This document shows, one piece after another, positions 25,555 through 32,020 of a DNA stretch of 32,020 bases. The notes under the pieces were generated by a model. The model saw only the letters and a list, made by a program, of their open reading frames with translations, did no database searches and was not told where the DNA came from. Position numbers and translations under genes: made by a program. Origin of the DNA: Arthrobacter sp. SO5 (GTDB lineage Bacteria; Actinomycetota; Actinomycetes; Actinomycetales; Micrococcaceae). Where the stretch lies: NCBI RefSeq assembly GCF_020532805.1, contig NZ_MQTQ01000101.1, positions 92,882 to 124,901 of the forward strand, read 5' to 3'. How positions within the stretch are numbered: the stretch's first letter is position 1; every line of letters starts with the position of its first letter.

Positions 25555-25678
25555 TGCCGGAACCCGACCCGTAGACCATCTGAAAGGCGGCACCGCTCCC
25601 CTGCTCCGCGCACTGGAAGCTTACCGCTGGCGCTAGAACTGGCTCTTGACCGCGCCGACGGGTGCTTAGCGTTGGCCC

Positions 25679-25816
25679 ATGGGACTCACCTACGACACCC
25701 CGGACCCGGCAGCCCTGACGCTGTCGCGGCTCGCCGCGGAAGAATCCGAAGGCCCCCGGTGCCCTGAGGGTCCCGAGCGTGATTACCTAGACGACTTCGG
25801 ACATGCAACGGCGTAG
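25679..25816 (+). CDS. Possible 45-residue acidic protein
   Basis: ATG 25679 opens 45 codons ending in TAG, with strongly GC-biased third positions and an acidic product (DTPDPAALTLSRLAAEESEG). It lies 42 nt after the restored end of the antitoxin-like gene on the same strand, so it could have been the last gene of the SOS cassette. No ribosome site and no family recognised; it may be chance. Confidence 0.35.
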   Translation: MGLTYDTPDPAALTLSRLAAEESEGPRCPEGPERDYLDDFGHATA

Positions 25817-25979
25817 CGTACCTCGAGCTGGTGGCCATCACGCTCGCCCCGGGTCCATTTCAATCTTTGGACGATCTGGCCCGAGTCATCGGCGCAGACT
25901 CAACAACACCGCTCGATGCCGCCGAAACAGAAATTCTCGGGCCCACTAGGCGTCGCCACGCAGCGACATTTCCGCCAGC

Positions 25980-27665
25980 TTACGGTGTACTAATTTTTCC
26001 GGCTTGGATCTCGAGAGCTCCGTCGAGCGCTGATGAGAGGTTCCGCCAGCGTTCCGACCAGTCCTCGAAAGCAACCTGCTCAGCCCGTGCGGTTAGCTTG
26101 TTGATAACGCTCTCCTTCTTTCCGTCGACTACCGCGAAGCCCATGAGCGCGTTGTTGGGATCAATGAGGAACTGTTTGAAGTGATTGGGTGAGTCCTTGT
26201 GTACTTCAAGGACCCATTCGTCCGGGAATAGCCCCTCGATTGAGAAACCGGACCTAGTGAAGACGAACTCGCGATTTGCAACAAAAGGATCTCCCGCATT
26301 CCCAAAGAACCCTGACAATCCATTGACGGCTTTGATGCCTGCATCATCTCCGTCGAAGAGGCTGATTACGGGTCGTTCTTGCCTCAAAAGGGAGTAGTTG
26401 GCTCGAAGAAAGCCCGCCAACTCTGATGCTCCACCTCGGTCCGCAATGTGCGCCCCCCGCAGCGCCGGCCATTCGCATCCTTCCTTACCTTGGGATACGG
26501 CCAAGAACCAACGGATGAGATGACCGTCGGTCTGGCCCTCTACCAGTACGGTTCGCTCACCAAACGAGAAGTAGTCGGAGAAAGCGACGCCCAAGCCTTT
26601 TCTAATTGCCTCGGTTGCTTTCTGATGAGACGTGAAAGTCTTCACTACCGTCAGCCCGTCCTCTACTACAGTCCCGACAACCCTGGCCTGATCCTGCGGG
26701 ACAAAAGCCATGGAGTGGGTCGTGCAGACAAGCGCAGCGGAGTCTGATAATTTGCTCAGCAACGACAAAGCTGACTTCGTGAGCCCTGGGTGGAGGTAAG
26801 ACTCTGGTTCCTCGATCAGCCAAATGGGAGATCTTCCTCTGAGTTGCTCCTCTTCCGTAACCCACAGGAGCGTCGCCATGAACGCTGCACTCTGAACTCC
26901 TTGGCCCTTGCGATCAAGTCGGGTGCGGAAGGGGTCTTCCATGTAGAAGTCAAAGCCGCTCAACGCGTTCTCGATAGAACCCCCTTCAAAGTCAAAGGAT
27001 GCATGCAGGTTATCGATTCCGGCACTCTTAAGGCTGCCGGTGACTTTGGACGCGACGGTTGCGAGCTCCTTCTTCACGTTTTCTAGCTGTGGTTCCAGGG
27101 CCCGCACTACCGCTGCCTTCATGAACGGAACTAGGACATCGCCGTACAGCTCCTTGATGCTCTTGGCGGACGGGATGTAATGAATCTCAAACCTGCTGAG
27201 GAGATCAGTCACGAGCTGTCTCTGGATCCGACTGATACTGGCTTGTTGGCCTTTGTCCCCTGGCCGTCTCTGGTTGGGGAAGAACGCATATACCGGACTG
27301 CCTGTGCCCGAAAAGCTCAAATATAGAGGAAACGAGCTTGTCGTCCTCTCAAGCGAGTACAGATCGAAGAGCCTGTCGAGTGCTTGATAGATCTGCAGAT
27401 CAGCGATATCCGCCCCGGTGTCGTCTCCTTCGAAGGTTCCCACGAGACTAGTGCGGACCGCTGAAGATCCGTTCGGAGAGTCCAGGTCTACTGAATAGCC
27501 CACCATATTGTCATGACCGGTGAAAAACGTCTCTATAGAACGGAGAAGGTTCGTCTTTCCCGAATTGTTTGGACCCACGATCGTCATGGGGCCATCCAGG
27601 TTCAAGAATTGGTCCTGGGCGCCTACAGTCCGATAGTTCTTGACGCGGAGCCCGACCAGCTTCAC
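25980..27665 (-). CDS. OLD-family ATP-dependent nuclease (AAA ATPase plus TOPRIM)
   Basis: GTG 27665 with GGGGA upstream gives 561 residues beginning MKLVGLRVKNYRTVG, a typical OLD-family start; the frame is open to 27893, but that part does not look like protein of this family. Walker A is GPNNSGKT (about 31-38), the ABC-type Walker B is PIWLIEEPESYLHPG (about 285-300), and the H-loop is TTHSMAF. The TOPRIM part has VLVEGQTDGHLIRW (Glu near 375) and SLFDGDDAG (about 438), the metal-binding residues. Such proteins cut DNA and act in phage defence or plasmid interference. No UvrD-like GajB partner is adjacent. The direct neighbours are mobile elements, so it may have arrived as cargo. Confidence 0.85.
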   Translation of the reverse strand: MKLVGLRVKNYRTVGAQDQFLNLDGPMTIVGPNNSGKTNLLRSIETFFTGHDNMVGYSVDLDSPNGSSAVRTSLVGTFEGDDTGADIADLQIYQALDRLFDLYSLERTTSSFPLYLSFSGTGSPVYAFFPNQRRPGDKGQQASISRIQRQLVTDLLSRFEIHYIPSAKSIKELYGDVLVPFMKAAVVRALEPQLENVKKELATVASKVTGSLKSAGIDNLHASFDFEGGSIENALSGFDFYMEDPFRTRLDRKGQGVQSAAFMATLLWVTEEEQLRGRSPIWLIEEPESYLHPGLTKSALSLLSKLSDSAALVCTTHSMAFVPQDQARVVGTVVEDGLTVVKTFTSHQKATEAIRKGLGVAFSDYFSFGERTVLVEGQTDGHLIRWFLAVSQGKEGCEWPALRGAHIADRGGASELAGFLRANYSLLRQERPVISLFDGDDAGIKAVNGLSGFFGNAGDPFVANREFVFTRSGFSIEGLFPDEWVLEVHKDSPNHFKQFLIDPNNALMGFAVVDGKKESVINKLTARAEQVAFEDWSERWRNLSSALDGALEIQAGKISTP

Positions 27666-27825
27666 TGGTTTCCCCGAAGACACCAGTGGAAGTCTCCAAA
27701 CATGCAATCTAATTCCCTCATGCGGACACCATACCTGTGCGCGAGGTTTGTTCTGACCGACTGCAATTACTGAGACCTGTGGCCCTCTCCATCGCCGCCG
27801 TCCCGTCCCACATCCTTGGAAGTAA

Positions 27826-27868
27826 GGTGCGGACGACTTTGGACATTCCGTGCAAGCGACTTCGGAAT
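27826..27868 (-). repeat. Two extra transposon-end-type repeats outside the tniA element
   Basis: GTGCGGACGACTTTGGACA (27827-27845) and GTGCAAGCGACTTCGGAAT (27850-27868) resemble the repeats at the right end of the 27888-29190 element and have the same orientation. They lie just outside its left end, in the upstream region of the OLD gene. They may be the end of an older, related element. Confidence 0.45.
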
Positions 27869-27887
27869 CCGAACCACGGTTCAAAAT

Positions 27888-29190
27888 TGTCATTCTTTGG
27901 GAGCCGTCTGCACCAGTTCATGAGACAACCGGGGCGAGTGCAAAGGACTGTTGATGTCGGGATGTCAGAAGTCCCGTGCACCGTCATGCAATTTTTCAGC
28001 AGTCGTCTGCACCTGAGACCGAGCTACGGTACTGCCGCTGCTTCAGGGCTCGTCGCCGGGACCCAGCGGTACAGTGTGGGCACCGAGATGGTTCCGGCAA
28101 GTTCGTGGATTTGTTGCATCGCGGTGCCGATCACCCGTTCCACTATCCCGCCATAGTGTGGCCGGCCCGGCGGGCGGTAGGCAAGCTTGATACCCGTGTT
28201 GCTCGCATCCTCGCCGGAGCGCCTCGCTCTTGAATTCGCTGGCGTTGTCCAGGTGCAGCTGTCTTGGCTTCCCGCTCATGGGCCACTGCGCCTCAATACC
28301 CAAACTTTCAAGCCATGGCCTTTTATCAGTGCGGGCATCCGCCAGACACAGGCCGACCGTCACTGCCGAGGGCGCCTCCAGGGTCACGACCATACCAATA
28401 ATGCATCGGCTGTAGACATCGATCGCAACGGTCAGATAAGGGCGGCCGATCGGTTGCCGTTCCCGCTCGTCCACGATGATGACGTCGATGACCGTGTGAT
28501 CGATCTGCACCTGTTCCAAAATTGTGCCGATCGCCGGCACCTCGTCCCCGGCAGACTGCAACGGCCGCACCGCATTGGGGCCACCCCTGCGCCGGCCTAC
28601 CTCAACTGGATTCAGCGCCCGGATTCGCCGCTCGACCGTGTTTCGGGCCGGGACCGGGAGCTGCCATGCGCGGCACGCTGCATCGATGTCGCGATACACC
28701 GCCGCCAGGGTCCCTTTCTGCCGGGTCAGGAACTGCTTCCGCACGATCTCCCGGAAAGGGTCTTCGACTGCGCCTAACAGACGCGCGGTTCCTGTCCCTC
28801 CGGAGGAGCGGCCCGGGGCCAAATCCGTCAGCAACCCAGACCCGGCGCGATGGCGTTTGATCAGCACGTGCACCTGGCGTTGCGATATGCCCAACGCCAG
28901 TGCGGCCGCATCAACTGCCGCCCTGCCGACTACCGCGTGCGTTGCCAAGGGCGTGATCACCGCAGACATTGACTTCGTCCGCTCCCACAGAGCATCTGGC
29001 ATGGTCAACGTGCCGGGCTCACGAATGTGTGTAGATTCTGCATCCACTCCGCTACCTCCCTTGGTGTGCAGAGGAGTAGTAAGCAACATCGACGTTAGTG
29101 CAGAGGAGTATTGAAAACCAGTGCTCAACACTCGCCTGCACAACCGCGAGGACAGGCGGCCGGCAGTGCACGCGAGTATGGAAAAAGACA
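27888..29190 (-). mobile_element. Small Tn5053/Tn402-like element with a tniA-like gene only
   Basis: The left end starts TGTCATTC at 27888 and has L1 near 27901-27914 (GAGCCGTCTGCACC), L2 27965-27982 (TCAGAAGTCCCGTGCACC) and L3 27996-28013 (TCAGCAGTCGTCTGCACC). The right end has inverted copies R1 29066-29082, R2 29098-29117 (GTGCAGAGGAGTATTGAAAA) and a terminal copy ending GACA at 29190. R2 and the reverse complement of L3 agree at about 16 of 20 positions. Multiple roughly 19-bp repeats behind TGTC termini are the signature of Tn5053/Tn402 ends bound by TniA. No tniB, tniQ or resolvase gene is present, and no clean 5-bp target duplication is seen. Confidence 0.7.
28024..29047 (-). pseudogene. 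tniA: TniA/Mu-type DDE transposase, frameshifted and C-terminally short
   Basis: GTG 29047 has AGGGAGGT upstream at good spacing. The product has an N-terminal helix-turn-helix region (VDAAALALGISQRQVHVLIK) and an rve integrase core. Catalytic Asp residues lie in QIDHTVIDVI and HLDNASEF. One extra base, the A at + strand 28192, shifts the frame after GCEQHG. Dropping it restores LAYRPPGRPHYGGIVERVIG, with the catalytic Glu 36 residues after the second Asp, and an end at 28024. As it stands the ORF stops at 28043 without the catalytic Glu. Even the repaired frame lacks the C-terminal beta-barrel of full TniA proteins, so the element is probably not autonomous. Confidence 0.8.
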
Positions 29191-29671
29191 TTCTCAAAAT
29201 GGCGGTTTCCCGCAGAACGGCGCGGCTTTCTAGCCGCTCACTGCAAGCGCCGCCCTTCTCCTTTCGAGGTGTTCTTGAAATCCTTCGTTTGCGAGAGCAG
29301 CCGGGCAGGTCTCAGCCCGCCGTTCGGACCCGAACAAACCCGAAGACTCCACTGGTCCCCGCAGACAGTCTTGAGAAAATGGCCGCCGCCGTAATCTCCC
29401 CGTCTCCGGACATCTGATCGTGCGAATCTCACGTTCACGGTCGTGATCAGCAACTGTGTGGTCTGTGCCAACGAGTTTCCGTACCTGGTGATCGACCGGC
29501 TTACGGGCGCGCATCGCTAAGTGATACATCAAGGGACAGCGGTGCTATAGGGCCGGACCCAAGGGTTGCGGGAGAAATCTTTCTCACTGGAGATGCTCGG
29601 CCACCGTCGTCCCAGAACTGCTGTGGGTTCGCGCGATCGCTGGCCAGCCTCGCACAGGCGTTCGGAATCTG
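29191..29671. other. Gap without a recognised gene
   Basis: No ORF with a good start and coding character was found. A short open stretch ending at 29520 on the + strand reads NCVVCANEFPYLVIDRLTG, which could be the degraded end of a zinc-binding protein, but it has no start and I do not call it a gene. Confidence 0.4.
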
Positions 29672-29878
29672 TCAGGGGCAGTCGCACTCCCACCAGTTGT
29701 CGCCGCAGATGCTGCACGTGATTGGAGCCGCACCAGGGCATGGCTCAATGTGGTGATAACGCGTAACCCGCCCAGACGAAGAGATCGCGATTTCCTGGCC
29801 CGCCTCGATCGACGCGCTGCACCCGGTACATGTACCGCTGGCGTACTTAGCAATGAATCCCGTTTCGCGCTGTTGCAT
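29672..29878 (-). CDS. Small Cys-rich protein, probable zinc binder
   Basis: The 68-residue ORF from ATG 29878 has no strong ribosome site but reads like a real small protein. A CTGC pair near residue 17 is followed by HH and C near 42-47 and a C-terminal cluster CSIC...CDC. The first part (GTCTGCSASIEAGQEIAIS, then RYHHIEPC) resembles small zinc-ribbon proteins of mobile elements. No neighbours suggest a partner. Confidence 0.5.
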   Translation of the reverse strand: MQQRETGFIAKYASGTCTGCSASIEAGQEIAISSSGRVTRYHHIEPCPGAAPITCSICGDNWWECDCP

Positions 29879-30290
29879 AGCCGCGAGAGGAGCAGACTGG
29901 GACCTGCTAACGGGGACGTGTTGGCAGGGACGGCGTGGGTGGGATCAGAACGATCAAAACGCCTTAATAGTTACCCATATCCGGCATGTTTCTCACACAG
30001 ATCCGTCGATTAATGAGCGCTGCGATGCCTCCAGAGACCGAAGCCAACCGTGAAAACATCTACGACCCGCCGCGAGCCCGCTAATAGAAGAGACGAGCCT
30101 TCGGGACCCAGCGATGCGAGGAGCACTGAACGCCTTCGACATCCAAATTCGACGCCGCCTCAGCATCGTCACCCGCTAAAACCACACCCTAGTTACACCG
30201 GACTCTGACACCCCGATACCATGTCGTTGAGGCAAGGGGGCGGTTTCGGCGTTTGAATGCGAGACCGGGGTCTGCCAAAGAGAGGGTGCG
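29879..30290. other. Gap without a recognised gene
   Basis: This 412-bp stretch is less GC-rich around 29950-30010, where a promoter could lie, but I identified no element with confidence. The ribosome site of the next gene (GAGAGGG near 30280) is at its right end. Confidence 0.4.
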
Positions 30291-31421
30291 ATGACGAACA
30301 ACGGCTGGTCCAATGATGAGTTCCGCCAGAAGTGGCAGGAGCAGGCGGACAAGATGGGCCGCTTCAACCTGGCGATCTTTGGCAAGACAGGTGTCGGAAA
30401 GTCCACGCTGATCAACGCGATCTTCGGTGAAGACGTCGCTCCCACTGGCATCGGTGAGCCGGTCACGATGGAGAATCACCTCTATTTGCACCGCGCTGGG
30501 TTCCTCGGCCTGCTCGATACCCGTGGCCTTGAGATCGGTAGGGACACTGACACGCTCATTGCGGAGCTCGGCACGTATGTCAGGCGAATGCGTGCTAACC
30601 CGCTATCTGAGCAAATACACGTGGCCTGGTACTGCGTACGCGCCACCGATCGTCGGTTCGAGGACACCGAGGCGGAGTTCATTCGCCGGCTGCACGAACT
30701 CGGGCTTCCAGTCGTGGCCGTTCTTACGCAGGTGCCGTCGCGAGACGGCGAGCACCACGGCGATGCACTGACTCTTGCCGACCACATTGCCGAACTCGGA
30801 CTGCCGATCGTCGGTGGCCGTCCAATTCTTGTGATGGCCACGGGGGACGACTTCACTCGCCAAGTGGAGCACGGTCTGAAGGACCTCCTTGATGCCACAT
30901 TTCGTGTTGCTCCGGAAGGCGTCGAGTTTGCCTTGGCCGCGGCGCAGAAGATCGACTTGGGCCGAAAACGCAAACAGGCTAACGATACGGTCAGGCTGGC
31001 TGCGGCGCTTGCCTTGACGGTGGGCGCGATTCCGATCCCGATGGCCGACGCCGGCCCACTCGTTACAATCCAACTCGGCATGATGGCGAGAGTCGCAGCG
31101 ATCTATGGCGTCAAGGTGGAGACAGCCACGCTGGCAGCGGCCGTGGCAACGACGGTGGCCGTGGCGGCGGGTAGAAGTGCCGTTGTGAGCCTGCTGAAAT
31201 TGATCCCCGGCGCCGGGACGGTTGTAGGTGGAACAATTTCCGCTGCGGTCGCAAGCACCTTCACTATGGCCGTTGGGGGCGCTTGGGCGGTCGTGTGCGG
31301 TGAGCTCACACAGGGCAGGCTCAAGGGCGTTGACGGGGCAGTAGACAACGAGATGGTGCGCGAACTGTTCCAAGCGCAGTTCGGAGTCTGGTTCAGCAAA
31401 GCGCGCGCCGCCAAGGCGTAG
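30291..31421 (+). CDS. Era-like GTPase with hydrophobic C-terminal half (DUF697-like)
   Basis: This 376-residue protein has a G domain with G1 GKTGVGKS (31-38), a G2 Thr region (PTGIGEPVT) and G3 DTRG (76-79). At the G4 position the sequence reads VLTQVPSRD, so the usual NKxD base-recognition motif is replaced. The C-terminal region (about 235-345) contains several hydrophobic, Gly/Ala-rich helices (AAALALTVGAIPIPMADAGP, LIPGAGTVVGGTISAAVAST), as in YcjF/DUF697 proteins associated with membranes. The gene stands alone between small unannotated regions. Its role is unknown; a membrane-acting stress or defence GTPase is one possibility. Confidence 0.8.
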   Translation: MTNNGWSNDEFRQKWQEQADKMGRFNLAIFGKTGVGKSTLINAIFGEDVAPTGIGEPVTMENHLYLHRAGFLGLLDTRGLEIGRDTDTLIAELGTYVRRMRANPLSEQIHVAWYCVRATDRRFEDTEAEFIRRLHELGLPVVAVLTQVPSRDGEHHGDALTLADHIAELGLPIVGGRPILVMATGDDFTRQVEHGLKDLLDATFRVAPEGVEFALAAAQKIDLGRKRKQANDTVRLAAALALTVGAIPIPMADAGPLVTIQLGMMARVAAIYGVKVETATLAAAVATTVAVAAGRSAVVSLLKLIPGAGTVVGGTISAAVASTFTMAVGGAWAVVCGELTQGRLKGVDGAVDNEMVRELFQAQFGVWFSKARAAKA

Positions 31422-31819
31422 CTAGCTCCGCGGTGGCTAGAGGTTCGACTTTCACCGGTTGGCATCTTTGTGGACCATCTGACGGTACATGCCACTCAGC
31501 TCGGAGTGCCTACCGAGAGACACCTCACCAGAAATCAAACAGGGCAGACTGGTCAAGAGCCATCGTGTGTTTGTGTCCTTATGTTGTTACCGGGTGAAGT
31601 TCCGCGGCCATTGTAGGGTCGTGGCTACCCAGGGGAGGCGGGTATGGCTTTGTTGCTGTGGCCGGACGATTCATCTCGTGACGGCTCCGAAGGATTGGCC
31701 GCCCGCACTCTCCGCGATGACCCGACCGCTGATTGAGAGACGCGACATGATCGCCGGATAAGGACACGACGGCGCGGTTATCTGCTGGGTTCCACCCAAT
31801 CAACAGACTGGAGGCTGTT
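31422..31819 (+). other. Gap with the probable left non-coding end of the IS110 element
   Basis: No gene was recognised. The right two thirds, roughly from 31600, precede the IS110-type transposase. In this family the non-coding end upstream of the transposase is transcribed into a bridge RNA, so such an RNA may be encoded here. I could not fix the element's end or fold the RNA by eye. Confidence 0.4.
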
Positions 31820-32020
31820 TTGGCGAAATTGTGGGCCGGTATCGACGCCGGCAAAGCCCATCATCACTGCGTCGTGATCGACGCCGACGGAAACCGTCTG
31901 CTCTCCCAGAAAATACCCAACGACGAACCCGCCCTGCTCGAACTCATCGCCACCGTTCTCCAACTCGCGGACGGGGACGAGGTCCTCTGGGCGACCGACC
32001 TGAACCACGGCGGACCCGCG
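31820..32020 (+). CDS. IS110-family transposase (DEDD), N-terminal part, cut by the window end
   Basis: TTG 31820 has GGAGG (31810-31814) five bases upstream. The 67 visible residues show the start of the RuvC-like DEDD domain: WAGIDAGKAHHHCVVIDADG with the first catalytic Asp, a QKIPNDEPALLELIATV segment, and VLWATDLNHGGPA with another conserved Asp. IS110 transposases act with a bridge RNA and have no DDE core. The rest lies outside the window. Confidence 0.85.
   Translation, partial: MAKLWAGIDAGKAHHHCVVIDADGNRLLSQKIPNDEPALLELIATVLQLADGDEVLWATDLNHGGPA

Larger units (their letters stand above)
24009..25636 (+). pseudogene. Xre/MbcA/ParS-type antitoxin-like gene split by the IS3-family element
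   Basis: The gene starts at TTG 24009, overlapping the previous stop. The left piece runs to 24292 and the right piece is 25555-25636. Removing the element and one ACCT copy joins them in frame into a 121-residue protein. It has an N-terminal helical region (TLPSLELVRRRLSELMEDPE), a strand part (FQFLPGGQLHPTVTELLRRA) and a C-terminal FTLWIISPSRDL + AGTRPVDHLKGGTAPLL. This resembles the toxin-binding domain of Xre/MbcA/ParS antitoxins. No RES-type toxin is seen next to it. As it stands, the left piece runs 40 nt into the element and stops at 24332, losing the RPVDHL part, so it is probably inactive. Confidence 0.75.

Noticed and set aside
27883..29200. AAAAT at both 27883-27887 and 29196-29200 as a 5-bp target duplication of the tniA element
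   Set aside because: The right copy is five bases beyond the GACA terminus; placing the end there would destroy the TGTC/GACA match, so it is probably coincidence.
29395..29520. Short open stretch reading NCVVCANEFPYLVIDRLTG
   Set aside because: It looks protein-like but has no start codon or upstream continuation, so it may be chance or a worn fragment.
1..32020. CRISPR arrays, tRNA or rRNA genes
   Set aside because: No regularly spaced repeats and no cloverleaf or ribosomal sequence were recognised when reading through the window.

Overview
The window looks like the transfer and accessory part of a conjugative plasmid or integrative conjugative element from a high-GC actinobacterium. The Micrococcaceae (Arthrobacter-like) are my best guess. 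The grounds are high G+C coding sequence with GTG, TTG and apparently CTG starts, an actinobacterial SOS box, an SCO6880-type split VirB4, a DUF4913 protein and a DUF6504-type protein beside umuC. No rRNA, tRNA, CRISPR array or replication gene was seen.

Layout. (1) 1-3134, + strand: the C-terminal helicase part of a MobF/TraA-like relaxase, cut by the window edge, then a small membrane protein. (2) 3327-9781: an unrecognised one-pass membrane protein, then on the - strand a complete type I restriction-modification operon hsdR-hsdM-hsdS coupled by 4-nt and 1-nt overlaps. (3) 10154-11456, + strand: an HNH endonuclease whose real start seems to be a CTG codon, preceded by tandem Cys/His zinc motifs, then a tiny ORF and a small acidic protein; an anchored hypothetical protein follows at 11842-12369. 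(4) 12521-12552: an isolated 32-bp near-perfect palindrome in a gene-free gap. (5) 12801-21650, - strand: a T4SS operon read right to left: VirB2-like subunit, VirB6/TrbL-like channel protein, SCO6880 protein (VirB3/VirB4 N-terminal equivalent), VirB4-type ATPase, VirD4-type coupling protein, DUF4913 protein, ArdC-like antirestriction protein, SSB. (6) 21827-24332, + strand: a LexA box followed by umuD, umuC, a DUF6504-type gene and an Xre/MbcA/ParS-antitoxin-like gene. An IS3-family element (24293-25550, with a 4-bp ACCT target duplication) splits the last gene; removing it restores the frame to a stop at 25636. (7) 25980-27665, - strand: an OLD-family ATPase/TOPRIM nuclease. (8) 27888-29190: a small element with Tn5053/Tn402-type ends around a frameshifted tniA-like transposase. 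(9) 29191-31421: mostly empty sequence, a small Cys-rich protein, and a GTPase with a hydrophobic C-terminal half. (10) 31820 to the end: the start of an IS110-family transposase, whose upstream non-coding end is the expected place for a bridge RNA.

Together the genes describe a self-transmissible element that carries its secretion channel and DNA-processing enzyme, counter-restriction functions (ArdC-like, SSB), an SOS-inducible mutagenic polymerase, and cargo plausibly involved in defence (type I R-M, HNH, OLD nuclease, possibly the GTPase). Insertion sequences have colonised the cargo end. All functions are read from motifs without database searches.
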